Source of the DNA: Bryoerythrophyllum caledonicum
Taxonomy: Eukaryota; Streptophyta; Bryopsida; Pottiales; Pottiaceae
DNA length: 64,000 nt
Reading direction: 5' to 3'
Assembly (NCBI GenBank): GCA_963971425.1
Contig: OZ020519.1
Span: forward strand, 5,162,028 to 5,226,027
The notes beneath the pieces were generated by a model, which made no database searches, was not told the origin of the DNA, and was given only the letters and a program-made list of their open reading frames with translations. This document shows positions 44,095 to 55,729 of the stretch, in pieces; position 1 is the first letter of the stretch; each line of letters begins with the position of its first letter. The position numbers and the translations under genes were made by a program.

Positions 44095-44134
44095 TGTCAC
44101 ATGACCAGGCGCGTCCTCATCCCTGCTCTCTTCT
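44095..44134 (-). repeat. Inverted copy of an internal segment of the 43.5 kb ORF
   Basis: The reverse complement of this segment matches 43,737-43,776 (gaagagagc.gggatgaggac and gcgcctggtcatgtg) with one or two mismatches. Weaker protein-level similarity continues leftward on the minus strand to about 43,990. A transcript spanning both arms could fold into a hairpin with a loop of about 320 bases. Confidence 0.8.
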
Positions 44135-45560
44135 TTGAAATAGGACATTTTACAGTTATCACATAAGGAGAGGAATAATAAATCGTTCGTGAAAGATAGA
44201 TGGCACAATTGCTAAAGTGAGAACCGCCAATATTCGGTAGCCCTACGTAATGATGTTTCCAAGAGTGCACTTCTCTGTGCACGTTCTACAGTACACTAAT
44301 TCTCTTCTCTTCTGGTTTCAGGAAAGTATTTTGCAGGAAACAGCGCCTGGTTACAAAAAAGATCAATTCAATCAAGCAGGACGTTATCCATCCATTGCAG
44401 GAGGGCTGTTCCAAGATCATGGGCATCCAAATTGACACCGTTTTTCCTTTTCATGCTGGTCTAGGCCATGTTAGCTCTTGAGTGTTACAGACAATGTCAA
44501 CTGTGAGGAGGAGCAGTATGATCTTGTTTCTTTTTTCTTTTTCTAAGGAGCTATTGTAGTACCTTCTTCCATTACCAAATGACACAAAGTGACTTGTGTA
44601 GTTTGTCACAGACACTGTATTAATGAATAATACATATTTCCATATTATTTGGTCAGAAGAATGCGAGCACTGATCAATGCTTTGAAACTACACAATAAAT
44701 AACTCACTGCACAGAACAAATGCACACGTCAACCAGCCTAGACAAGGCTCCATGATGTATGCGACAGTCTGTTCTTCCCACTAGACTTCAAGATGCGGTG
44801 AAGGTAGTACATTGGTAGACAAATTGAGCCTACCTACAGACGCCACAATTGATCTCAGGGCCATTGATATGCCAATCCACAAACTATTAACCCTTTAACG
44901 TCTGAGCCCTCTTTTTGAACGACTAGATTCTAAGAGAGTACTAGATCATGAAGAGCATCCTCTACGGAGTGGGTACATTTCATCGTGAATACGCTCCACG
45001 GAAACAAGGCTAGCGGTCGATCCTCAAGGCCGATTAGCACGCAAACGGCCTCATTGGAATCTCCATAACCTCTTGCACGTCCGTTGTGAAGGGTTAATGG
45101 CGAAAACAATTATCACCACGATACTCTAGATAAATAAAGACCCAGTTTACATATAATTGGCAGCTACAAACGCCCCGCATTACATACAATCTCGCTTGGA
45201 AATGAAGATCTCTCATAGTCAGTGCTCACCGAGTTAGCTCACTTAGCTCGGAAAGAAAACGTTGCAGAAATCCTCCTGTGTTCACTTGTTACAGGTTTCA
45301 ACAACTCAGGCTCCTACTGCCAATGCTTCAAATTCACAAAAAACAAGTCACATGATCAAGACAGCAAATTACTCAACCTGCTCCAACAATTCAGGCCACA
45401 TTCATGAGCTTGCAAGCCAACAACGCTAGCAAGCCCGCCATGAAAAACAAATTGTGCACCTACCATTTGTCAGCACCATTCTAGTTCTCCCAAACCTGCG
45501 ATTCTCCAGATAATCAAACCAGTAGTGCTACAAAATGACAAGCGCTACTACTCCATGTGA
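44135..45560. other. Intergenic, weak coding hints
   Basis: A possible acceptor at 44,320 (tggtttcag) is followed by a short open stretch to 44,435 that might be a downstream exon of the 43.5 kb candidate, but no domain supports it. The remainder holds short open frames without recognisable content. Confidence 0.3.
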
Positions 45561-46085
45561 TCAAGCAGATTCTTTGGTGAATTCAATAGAAATAAACACT
45601 GAGATGTCTTTGGGACACACCACGAAGGCCCGGGCGTCACGCTCGGTGGCGTTGTGGGAGTGCGCCAAGCACTCCGTTTCAATGGTCTTGCTAACGCGAT
45701 TCTTGTTCTCCGTGTACGACACATACATTACATAGTCCACTTCCTCTTCCCAGGACTTGGCCGTCAAATTGGTGACGAACAGCGACACCTCCCCTGAACT
45801 ACCACCACTCCTCACGCGGTTCACTAAGAAACACCTCATTCTCCGGAACAGGAAGAAATACCTGTCCCCTCCCTGCATTCGCAACGTCGCTTTGTGTCGC
45901 TCGAGGTCGCTCCAGTGGCGCGGCTGGCAGCTCTTGACGGTGTCCTTGAAGCGACTGAAAGTACCGAATATTTTCCAACCGAAACATGGGCATTGCACGG
46001 ATGAGCGTGGTAATTCTCCGGTGCAATCCAACAATCGGTTGGAGTGATACCGGCGCCTAAAGTTCAAATCCATCTTGCGTAACAC
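45561..46085 (-). CDS. Hypothetical protein, 174 codons
   Basis: An uninterrupted minus-strand frame starting MLRKMDLNFRRRYHSNRL with a balanced composition, aromatic-rich middle (GGDRYFFLFRRMRCFL) and a C-terminal part (EEEVDYVMYVSYTENKNR...). Neighbouring frames are also partly open, so shadowing cannot be excluded, but codon composition looks coding. No domain is recognised. It lies just downstream of another minus-strand coding candidate (46,112-46,737) and could be its 3' part or a separate gene. Confidence 0.35.
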   Translation of the reverse strand: MLRKMDLNFRRRYHSNRLLDCTGELPRSSVQCPCFGWKIFGTFSRFKDTVKSCQPRHWSDLERHKATLRMQGGDRYFFLFRRMRCFLVNRVRSGGSSGEVSLFVTNLTAKSWEEEVDYVMYVSYTENKNRVSKTIETECLAHSHNATERDARAFVVCPKDISVFISIEFTKESA

Positions 46086-46111
46086 TATAAGTGCACTGTG
46101 TACCTTGTTAA

Positions 46112-46737
46112 GCTACCCCCGCATCTCGAGCTTGAGCTCCGACCTTCTCCGCAACTTTCTCCGGTGTGACTGACTCAACTTTCAGTTTCTTCTCCAACAC
46201 TTTCTCTCCTCTGGCAACTGCTGCCTTCACCTCGCCAGTCTTGAGAAGAAGTACTCTTTCGACTTCCTGTTACAATCATGAGGGAAGAGCATCAGTCATG
46301 AAAACAGATTACTGAGCATACTTGATAGATCCAGACCAATACCAGCGGCGGCTGCGACTCCGACCGCCGTCGGCACAAGGTTAAAAGTATCCCGCAACCA
46401 ACAAAGAATCCATCAAAATCTCACAACAACTAACCATCAAAGTCTCACAACAGAAGATAACGGAAACCTAGTTTAAAACGATACCGAGCCATTGAGAAGG
46501 TCCTTCAGGCCATCGAATAAGCCTTTCCTCGGCATCAACCACGGCAACTCATTTTTCTGCCAGAATGATCAGAACGTCAGGATCGTCAACCAATTTGGCT
46601 CCGGATATGTGGAAATTCAAGCGAGGATTCATCAGATTGACCTGCCAAGCCTTCACGCCTCCTTTGATGGAAGCCGCTGTTCGCAACCGTAAGAGAACTT
46701 CCGTCCAATCTGCACATGCACACAGAATTAGGCACAA
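46112..46737 (-). CDS. Hypothetical multi-exon gene fragment
   Basis: Minus-strand exon-like blocks: 46,737-46,486 (KGGVKAWQVNLMNPRLNF, then GLKDLLNGS before a GTATCG donor), a short middle exon near 46,395-46,330 of uncertain phase, and 46,269-46,117 after an AACAG acceptor (EVERVLLLKTGEVKAAVARG, then a Lys/Glu/Val-rich helix ending DAGVA and a stop). The last exon reads as a charged amphipathic helix. I do not recognise the family. Joined length would be around 150-170 residues. Confidence 0.35.
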
Positions 46738-47079
46738 AACCGGTTCATAACTTCTCGTCTCTCATGCCACACATCTGAGCTTCTCACTCACGCATTCTTC
46801 CATTTTGAACTAGAACTTAAAGGCATGACGGCGAAGACTAATTTAAACTAGATTCCGTCCCGTTAACCCCCAAAGGACAGAGTCTACAACCGTGGCATCA
46901 ATTTTCATTCCGCTGTGTGCTCTATTTCTTCATTAAATATTGGTGGAATTTATTTCATTTTATTTTTCACACATGAGATCACATGTCTTACTTATGTCAC
47001 TAGAATTGCAGTTTATTTGGTGAAATTTTATAATTACTGTAATTTTCCAAAGAAAAAGTGAAGAAAAATCATATCAAAT

Positions 47080-48380
47080 ACAAAGTATGGTTTACCCCTA
47101 CATGCCCAAGGCATTTTCACTCCAAAAGCACATCAAACTGCTTGTTCTAGAGCAATGAGTTAGGAGGTAAACAAAAAAAACTATTTCTACCTCTAACCGT
47201 AGGACCTGAATTATGACTTGTTAACTGACGTCCTCACAAAATTTCAGAAACTTTGACCGCACAAATTGAAAGATTATAGTGTTAGAAGTAGAGATAATGG
47301 TTCGTTTCTTCCCTCCGTTGAGTGGATCTGCATACTTTGACTTCACTTGGTGTCAATTTTTGCACTACACAAGGTCTAAATTTATTTCCAATGTGTTAAG
47401 CATGATGTTAGTTTATTATATACCAATTTTATAGGTAGAAGAGGGGTGTAGCATATTCAAAATAAATGTGCAAGGAGTGGAGGTTCAAAATTGTCAATTC
47501 ATGTTTTAATTTTTGTGAACTTATATGTTTTAGATTAATAAATCCAAATGGCTAATAAGAAGGGTTATACCACGTTTTGTTGTGGAAAAAATTAAAAGTA
47601 AAAAATATGAAGATCTCTAAGTTCCATGTGGAAAGAAAGAAGTTTTTTTGATACTTTGCCCGCCAATGGGTGACACTAGAGTTTTTCTGAAAGTTCTTTT
47701 TGAAGAGGCAAGCCAGGAGGAATATGGTGCTAGATTGTATGAGATTTTTAAAATGAAAAGAAAGAGAGCATGAGGAATTTCATATCCCTTTTCTGCTCCA
47801 ATGACATGTTTGGCAATCAATGCTCTTAGGCCCTATCCCATGCAAGCTAAAGCTTCTTTGTAATACCCTAAGTTCTCAAAGAGTTGACCAATGGTTCCCC
47901 ACACCTTTCCCAAGCAAAGTCACCATGTGCAAGTGGTCCCAGTTACCAACATAAGACCCTAAGATTTGGGGTGAATATCTAGTGTATTTTGGTGACTTTC
48001 ATGAAAAATTTAATGTGTGAAAATGTTTGACTTGGATTAATTTTCTATTTTTCACTAAAGAAAAGACTTGACATTTCAATGTTAGATTTGGGAAATAATT
48101 GTTCGCCTACCGAGGTTTTACAAATGCCCTTCTACTATAAAATTTTCAAAAAAGAATATTAGAAATTAAAATTGACACCAGAGGAATTCACCAAGCTTTC
48201 AAAAAGCCCATTTTTGACACTCGGTTGTTTAACAAAATGAAATAATATTATTTGCTAGTATTGAAAATCTCACATTCAATAGAGTGTCCTAACAAAAGTA
48301 TTAGGAGGTGCCCAACATGCCCGCTCTCCACGTTTGAAATTCAAAACTCTATTACTTTTTCAATAAATGTTGGATTTAAA
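47080..48380 (+). repeat. Dispersed repeat family, copy 1
   Basis: Blocks shared in order with 59,025-59,865: a gagttaggaggtaaacaaaa block, gattatagtgttagaagtag, gacttcacttggtgtcaa, tttgcactacacaaggtcta, gggtgtagcatattcaaa and, at the right end, ctcacattcaatagagtgtc with a tgcccgctctccac-like block. This copy has about 450 bp extra in its middle part. No coding region or terminal repeat was identified, so its class is unknown. Confidence 0.75.
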
Positions 48381-48392
48381 TTGTTTTTGCAT

Positions 48393-48983
48393 TGTCGTGC
48401 ACAAATACATCGTGCAAAGATAACATCGTGCTAATAGGTGAGAGCGCACAATTAGAGACAAATTCGGAACAATGGTGATTAAATTATCACCGTTGTCTCC
48501 GTATACGACAAAAACAGTAGTTCACAAAAGAAACTATCCACCACTCAGCAACCTAGGCTAGGAAAAAAGAAATAAATACCCAAACCACAACATTTAGTAA
48601 TTGGTCTACAAGGACCCCTTTACTAACAAACAAGTACAAAACACTTGTAACTTACATAATAGTCAAGTCCATGCTACTCTTGAAGAGTTGAAGCATGATC
48701 ACGATAAGGTTGTGGTGTGCAACACCCTCACCTCATCACATAGAAGACTCAACTTGAGAAAGATGAGTCTCCCTCAACCACACACGTGGAGGTCATTTGG
48801 GCTCCAAGTTCCAAATGAGGTGTCAAAAGACACCACTATTGACCTAGCCGTCACACGGCACTAATCCTAACCCTAATCACCAATTACGGCTAAGTTGTAC
48901 GCCTTCCGGTAAGTCCACAACTTCCTAGGTGGTTTCTAACCGGAAACCACCTACACAAACACATCCATGTGTCAATCCTGACA
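48393..48983. repeat. LTR-like segment (possible solo LTR)
   Basis: The 591 bp segment starts TGTCGTGC and ends CCTGACA, giving the short TGTC...GACA inverted termini typical of LTRs. It contains three stem-loops (ggtgattaaattatcacc at 48,475; gactcaacttgagaaagatgagtc near 48,746; ggtgtcaaaagacacc near 48,816). Related segments are at 4,078, 14,830 and more distantly 60,172. A 5 bp target duplication is not convincing. It lies at the end of the dispersed repeat ending near 48,380. Confidence 0.5.
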
Positions 48984-49379
48984 ACCTGCAAATGTTGACC
49001 AAATACAGTTGCTTCTTCCCCGAGTTCCTAAAGATGGCACAACTATTGGAATTTTATTGAAAAGGAAAATAGAATATAAATCTCTTTACATATTTGGAAA
49101 TATTAGGCCAAACATGATAATGCTTGCTTTAAACGCGATAATCAATACTTCGCTCAGTAAGGAAATCAATGTCTAGATTTAGCCACAATGGAAAAGTTTA
49201 CTTGCATTACATATGCAATCTAGCATAACTATAGATGGCATAATCTGAACAAAATTCAAATGAAGATAAATTTGAAGAAGATGTTGAAGATCCTCCAAGT
49301 GAAACATTAATTTATAAATTTTTAGAGTCTAATACAATTAGAGAAATGAAAATATAATCTCCCTTGCCCCTCCACAAGC

Positions 49380-51190
49380 AAATTCTGCAATTGAAATCTT
49401 TAAAGACAAGCATAGCGAGGAATTAGATTTTCCAACCCTTTTCTATGGCCATCCTTGTGTTGATGACATGACTAAGAGATTTTTATATCACCAAATAGCC
49501 ACTTGGGAAATCATACATAAAAGTCATGATTTTGCTACAAATATTCAAAATATATTTTTTAAAGCTATCAAAGTCTGTATTGAAAGAGTTCGACATTCTA
49601 GTTAACTATATACACATTTGTAAAGGTAAATTTATTGGTAGAAAATTGACTGCCGGCCAAGTTGATAAAGAATCAAACTTACATAATTTAAATACTAGAT
49701 TCTCATATAGGTTTTCGTGACTTGGAAAAATTACAAACATCACCTAATTATGTTGAAGGATTACGTAAAGAATTTTTTTCCATGATCAGAAAATTGGGTC
49801 CTCCAAATTTTTTTATTACCAAAATAAGCTAGTTGAGCAATTATGGAAACACTTATTGAAAGTTTTATACAATTTAAATGCTACAAGATTGAACTTGCCA
49901 AATTTTGATTTTTTAGATTCTATTCACATTGCAAAGTTGATACAATCAGATCCTCTGACTTGTGCTTTATGTTACAATCATTGTATAAAGGCATTTCATA
50001 AACTATTACAAGAAGAATTATCAAGCTTGGATGAGGTTATAAATTTTTATTTTGTTACTGAATTCCGACATTGTGGAAGTGAACACAAACATGCATTGAT
50101 TTGAATAAAATATGCACCATTATATAAACAAAACTCTGACATAGACATTGAGAAATTTATAGACAAAAACATTACAGCTGACAAAACATTGTTACCAGCA
50201 GCTTTAATTGATGCTCAAACCCATAAACATTCATGTACTTGTAGGAAAAAAGCAACGCTATGTGTAGATTTCACTACCCTTTGCCTTCTATAAAGGAAAC
50301 AAAGATTTTAGAACCTTTAGATGATCTAGATGCTTCACACCTCTTGACTTCAAGAAGAAAGCCAAGAAATATTTTTGTATTTGAATGACTTGGAAATAAA
50401 TAATGAGATGACATTTGAGGAGTTTGTAAATAGATTCAAAATAATTGAAATAGAATATATTCTAGTATTATGTTGTCGATTAAAATGACCACAAATATTC
50501 TTAAAACAAACCGTATTACTTATACAAATAAATCTATTTAATAAAATAATTTCAAAAATGTGCCATGCAAATATAGATATTCAATTCATCTTAGATTCCT
50601 ACGCTGTAGATATATATTGTATGTCGTACATGACCAAAGTTGATAAGTCCATAACTATTGAATTAAATTAAATTTTACAGAGACGTATTTATGATAAAAC
50701 ATATGCAAATATTCACATTTTAAAACTTAGTAGTGCTTTTTTGAATGCACAACAAATGTCTGCTCAATTAGCAATTTTTCTTATTTTATCTATACCATTA
50801 TATCATTGTTCTTGTTCTTTTTCATTTATAAATACCTCCCCTTTCCAAGAACGTGCGTTTGTTCTAAAACCACATGAATAATTATTAAAGTTATATAAAG
50901 AATCTATTGATGTTATGTGTGCATCTATCATTGATATGTATCAAAATAGACCTTATGCTTCGAATGACATATGTTTTGTTGAATTTGTTGCAAATCATAA
51001 TATTATAAAAAATAAAATTACTCCTCGAAGGAAGTCTAAGATTATTAGGTTTGTAAATTATAACAAATTTATAGATTCCAAAAATTGAGCACGCGAACAA
51101 TTATTATTGTACTATCCATTTAATGCATCAGAAGAAAATCTAGAAGGTAATAAAAATAGTTGGAAAAAAACTTATGATGAGAAATCTTAC
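49380..51190 (+). pseudogene. Helitron Rep (HUH) domain remnant
   Basis: Text matches Helitron_like_N: LDFPTLFYGHP near the start, KLGPPNFFIT near 49,790, SDPLTCALCYNH (49,950), then the HUH-type motif EFRHCGSEHKHAL at about 50,060-50,100 and THKHSCTCRKK. The dual-tyrosine motif is preserved as IYCMSYMTK with Tyr codons at 50,615 and 50,627. The distal ..INTSPFQERAFVLKP segment (50,825-50,875) is the usual link to the helicase. Rep nicks and joins single-stranded DNA in rolling-circle transposition. At least fifteen stops interrupt the domain. Confidence 0.8.
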
Positions 51191-51229
51191 AAAAAAATAG
51201 AAAAAAAGGAATAAATATATCTTTTAAAT

Positions 51230-52770
51230 CCAAGTTTTGTCTAAAAATGGGTATGATGATGAATGGATAAGTTTGTAAGATTTTGCATCCCACTTACCTT
51301 TTGATGATACAAATATATGGAATGATTTGTTTATAAAAGATGAAGATTTTTTACCTACAAGTAAAAATACAGAAAAATATGATTTAGAAATAGATATTTT
51401 TGTTAAACCACAATCTTCTATTATGTATAGATCAACAACACAAGACAACAACAATGTCTTGGAGATGATGATAGACGAAGAATACTTCAAAATAGTGCAT
51501 TCTTTGAATGAAGAACGACGTGCTATCTATGACGATGTAATGTACAGAAAGATAGTACATGCTAATGTACCTATATATCTATTTCTAACAAGGGGTGCGG
51601 GCAATGGCAAAACATTTACCCTCCATGCAATAATTCAAGGTTTATTGCGCTTATACATTTTGCATTTAAATTTACATCCTTTGAAAACAAAGGCTTTGTT
51701 AATGGCATTCACAGGAAAGGCTGCTTATAATATAGGTGGAACAACTATACACTATGCTTTACATATTCCAATCAATCAATCGCTTTCAAATCATGTAAAA
51801 TATTCATCTAATTCCTTGATAAATTGTCACAACTGTATGAACAACTACAATTCATTGTAATAGATGAAATCTCTCTTGTAGGTGCTAGAATGTTAGATGC
51901 TATGGACCAAAGATTACGTTCGATCAAACATGTACATGGTAGTTTTTTTGGAGGTCTAGATGTCATATTCACAACAGACTCCTACCAAGCTCCACCTATA
52001 CGCGATAGATGGATTTTTCAACAACTTGACCATGGTTTAAATGCCTTGGCTCCTAGTTTTTGGCATAACCATATTAAATGCTATGAATCACAAAAAAATC
52101 ATGCATCGAAATGATCAACCTTTTTTTGACATACTAAATAGATTTAGAAATGCTAATCATATATCATAAGATAGTGACACCATAAATAATTTGTGCTTGC
52201 AAAATATTCCTAAAAATTCAAAAATTCCTTTTTTATTCTACACCAACAAACATACAATTTCTCATTATATGAAAGTATTTAATGATGCTATAGGACATAC
52301 ATTTCATTTAAAGCAATTGATATACAACATCAATCACTGACCTCAACATATATTGTTCCAGACGATCCAAATAAAATAGGTGATTCACATACGTTAATTA
52401 AAGTTAAATGTGACCTTTTGGTTGAACTTTGCAATATTTATGCTATTTCAGATGGACTTGTTAATGGAGCAAATGGTTTATTCAAAACATCAACTATTTA
52501 TAAAAACAAGTCTTATATTTAGATAGAATTCTTCAATAGTAAAGTAGGTGTTGCAACTAGACATTCAAATTTTCATTTATATATTAGTTTAAATGTTGAG
52601 TCTACATGGACTCTAATTGAACAAATATCTATAGAAGTAAGAATTGTAAAGAATCGAACGCATTTTTTTAACTCAAATTCAATTTCCAATTCAATTAGTT
52701 GATGCTCGTTCCATTCATCGTTCATAAGGATTGTCTTTGGATGATCTTGCTTTCAATCCTAGTGGTGTTC
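51230..52770 (+). pseudogene. PIF1-like helicase of the Helitron
   Basis: The open frame 51,327-51,860 holds LNEERRAIYDDVM, the Walker A region FLTRGAGNGKTFTL (about 51,586-51,627) and FTGKAAYNIGGTTIHYALHI. A frameshift leads to 51,824-52,114 with Walker B FIVIDEISLVGARML and the third motif written TTDSYQAPP instead of the usual GD.xQLPP. Later helicase motifs to 52,770 are broken by stops. Superfamily 1B helicases of this type unwind DNA during Helitron transposition. The lost GD in motif III fits a decayed copy. Confidence 0.85.
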
Positions 52771-52879
52771 ATTAACATGGTTTGGCTTGTACTACACTAT
52801 CTTGTATACGCACCAAAGAGAAATTATATTTACTTGCTCCATTTTTGACTTCTAATTTTCAGGTGGATAAATTAGAGGT

Positions 52880-53590
52880 TAATAAAATGGATAGACTAAC
52901 AACACTCGCAAAATGGGACTTGTTGGTTCTGAGATTGAATTTAAAACGAAAATCACATGTAATCATCCAAAGCCTAAATGTGAATTCATTACATAAACAT
53001 TATTTAGATTATAAAAGTGATCATAGTATACAATCAGCTCATATCTTATGTCTCCAAGAAACTAAAAAATACTCAAAGTATGATATAAATAAATACATTG
53101 ACACGTCAAGATATAAATACATTTATATTTATGATAAACATGGCATGCTAATGTTATATGAACATCAAATGATATGTGCATCACATCATACAAAGTTTCA
53201 TAATAGATCCAAATTTATAGTTGCATCTTTTAATTTGAATACTAAAAATTCTATATTCATCATCACTATTTATGGCTCTCATTCAACAAAAACTTAGACA
53301 TTTTTTGACATATTACTTCAATAGAATGTCCTATTCTTATACTTGGTGATTTTTATATTGATATTTCTGTAAATACAAATCAAAGATAGGAATGTGAACA
53401 ATTGTTCACTTTTATGAATTCTCTTGAACTAACTCAACATATAACGCCTAAAAAATTCTTTAATAGATCACATTTGGTCAAACATTCCTGGCATTGATTC
53501 TAAATATGGGGTAATAGATGCTTATTGGCGAGATTACCACAACCTATATTTTGTACATTTAAGCTAGCTAATAACGTACTCAAATATAGC
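52880..53590 (+). pseudogene. EEP-type endonuclease domain of the Helitron
   Basis: Directly after the helicase an open frame (52,782-53,297) reads SLNVNSLHKH, then ILCLQETK (53,043-53,066, the catalytic Glu of the EEP fold), FIVASFNL and IITIYGSHS. Beyond a stop, broken frames give a LGDF..DIS-like segment (about 53,341-53,365), SLIDHIWSN (53,463-53,490) and a degraded SDHxP-like motif (53,530). These are the ordered motifs of the endonuclease/exonuclease/phosphatase superfamily seen in LINE-type and Helentron-type elements. Its position at the helicase C-terminus excludes a separate LINE insertion unless one lacks its RT entirely. Confidence 0.7.
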
Positions 53591-53600
53591 AAATAATTGC

Positions 53601-54454
53601 AATCATTTCTCTTTACATTAATCCTTAGGAAATATTTAATTTACTTTAATAATGATAACAAAAAACATAAAATGATATTATCTGACATGTGGAAACTTTG
53701 TATTTGATAGCTTCACAATTAATAATATTTAAATAATCACAAATTTTGTGATTATTTAACCTTTTTTTGAATGTTCAATTTTGCTAAATGTTTGGAATGG
53801 CTATGATTAAATTGTCTAATTGTGTCTAAATCTAATGACCATAAATTCATAATACCAAAAATGATCAAATCAAAGTTACTAACAAATTGATTAAATCAGC
53901 ATGTCATTCTAAACTTATAATATCTAGATTAGTAATGATTAAATCAAATGACTATAAACCCATAATAATAAGATTTGATTAGCATATCCTTGCGTGAAAA
54001 AAATATCCAATCAAAACGTGACATACATGTGCAAGATGTCACATGCAAATTAAAAGAACATTGATCCAATGCTTAATCATTTTGATTTATAAAAGCAATC
54101 CTTTGAAAAATTGACAGATGTAAATTCACATGTAGATTAGTGAAAGCAATCCTTCCAAATAATCACATGTATGCATTCATGTACTTGGTAAATAGAAATT
54201 GGCACTATTAATGCTAATAACAACTTGAAAATCCAAGTATAACCGTTTTAACCAAATATTTAATTTAAAAATCAAAGAAGTCCATTTATGGAATGACACA
54301 TGTGGATTCATATGTTGATAGATTATCTTTTAAGGTTAAATATCTCCCTTGATACCAAAAGATTAGTATAAAGATGATAGTTGTGGAACTCACCACTACC
54401 CTTAGCCACAATCACACGCTTAGCAACCAACTCTAGTACGTTTTTTGTATCACT
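53601..54454. other. AT-rich stretch, no gene supported
   Basis: Very AT-rich DNA with no coherent frame. The phrases gattaaatca and taatgaccataaa recur. It may contain the 3' end of the Helitron, but no CTRR end with hairpin was identified. Confidence 0.4.
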
Positions 54455-55180
54455 ATGTCGAACACCATTTGGCTCTGCTCATGGGGATCTGACAACTCAG
54501 TAGATGTCAACACTCAACCTTCCAACAAGGAAATGATTCCTCCTATAATAGAACATATAGATTCACTAGTAGAACAAGAATTTTCTTTCGCATATCTCTC
54601 ATATCAAAACCTGCCCTTGACACAACCATCTTCTCTTTAAAGTAGACATTGTATATTACAACCTATAGAAGACTTTGTTTTAAAACTTCCTGCTCAACGA
54701 CCAAAGCTAGGAGCTGCACCAAATTTTGGTTGTTTGGAAATAACTCCTCTAAACCTTAGACCTCCAATCTATCCTCCTTCACCTACTCAAGTGCGGAGTG
54801 GACCCAAACCATCCAAAATGGATAGAGATCATGTTTGTTTCATAAGCGATCTCATTCAAGGTCAAGCCAAAGTGTTGGATCAATTTATATGAATGGGAAG
54901 GAATGAAGTCGAAGGACCTATTTGCTATTTTGAAGCAACATTCAAATGACCAAATCACGATCAACTATGAGGCCTCATTGTAAATCCGATACTACTACAA
55001 GATGGAGTAGTGAATTGGGGTCATTATCATTGGCTATTGGGGCATCAAAAGGAGTTGTCCAAAGATCAATTGACGGTCCATGTAGGCAACATGATGCAAT
55101 GAACGTTGCGGTTCTTCCATCTCCCTTGAATCATTATCTTTCAAAGTTTTTTTCCTCTGATATTCATTATTATCTTTAGT
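54455..55180 (+). pseudogene. Unidentified decayed coding segment
   Basis: A plus-strand frame from 54,455 continues with a single stop (54,638) to about 54,891. It reads SYQNLPLTQPSS, then KLPAQRPKLGAAPNFGCLE and MDRDHVCFISDLIQGQAKV; after a frameshift comes YEWEGMKSKDLFAILKQHSN. The composition is coding-like and Pro-rich in the middle. No family is recognised. Its location just upstream of eIF2-alpha and downstream of the Helitron suggests a captured gene fragment or an unrelated transposon piece. Confidence 0.35.
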
Positions 55181-55550
55181 CTTCTTTCAGTTTTTTTTTA
55201 GTCATAATCTAATTGACTTTGCAACAAACTCTTCCACTTGTGAGCTAATGTTGATCTAGTAGTTCAACCCAAAAAAAAACAAAAAAAACACTCATGTGTG
55301 TGAATGTTATTAGTTTTCTTTATAATATCCCTCAAGAAACCACTCTAAGATGATATGAATGCCCACAAAATTGGGATGATAGGACATTCTAAGTTTCTTT
55401 TTGTACTTTTCTTAATGTTTTCAATTAAATATGTTTTTATATACTTCTTTTAATATATATATATATTCACAATAAATATAAATAAATAAATAATTTCTAG
55501 CCTTAATGCATCAAATAACAACATTCCATATCTGTTGTTATAGAGAGAGC
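55181..55550. other. AT-rich intergenic stretch upstream of eIF2-alpha
   Basis: Contains poly-A and TA runs (for example tatatatatata near 55,454) and no supported frame. It forms the distal upstream region of the eIF2-alpha gene. Confidence 0.4.
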
Positions 55551-55610
55551 CTCACGGTTCCACCGTTCTTGTTCACTTTGGCCCCTCTCATGAGGACCGG
55601 AGTTCTTCCT

Positions 55611-55663
55611 ATTTGCCCTTCGCTTGCCCTTCGCTTTGGGGTAGTCAAAGGCGAAGGGCAAAT
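55611..55663. repeat. 13 bp inverted repeat in the eIF2-alpha upstream region
   Basis: atttgcccttcgc (55,611-55,623) and its exact reverse complement gcgaagggcaaat (55,651-55,663) flank 27 bases that include a second gcccttcgc copy. It lies about 260-310 bp before the ATG and upstream of the telo-box. Whether it is regulatory or the footprint of a small inserted element is unknown. Confidence 0.8.
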
Positions 55664-55729
55664 ATTGAGAACCGGACCATCAAGAATCGGACGGCTGCTG
55701 ACGGCCGGCAAGTTGAGAACCGGCAAGTG

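Larger units (their letters stand above)
49260..53600 (+). mobile_element. Degenerate Helitron with Rep, PIF1-like helicase and EEP endonuclease
   Basis: Plus-strand coding remnants give three successive domains: Helitron-type Rep (49,380-51,190), PIF1-like helicase (51,230-52,770) and an endonuclease/exonuclease/phosphatase domain (52,880-53,590). This is the architecture of Helentron/Helitron2-type elements; the canonical plant Helitron has RPA-like proteins and no endonuclease. Many stops and frameshifts show the copy is dead. Termini (5' TC, 3' CTRR with hairpin, or Helentron-type ends) were not found. Helitrons transpose by rolling-circle replication. Confidence 0.8.

Noticed and set aside
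52782-53297. Stand-alone LINE endonuclease
   Set aside because: It directly follows the helicase in the same orientation and no LINE reverse transcriptase is nearby, so a Helitron EEP domain is more economical.
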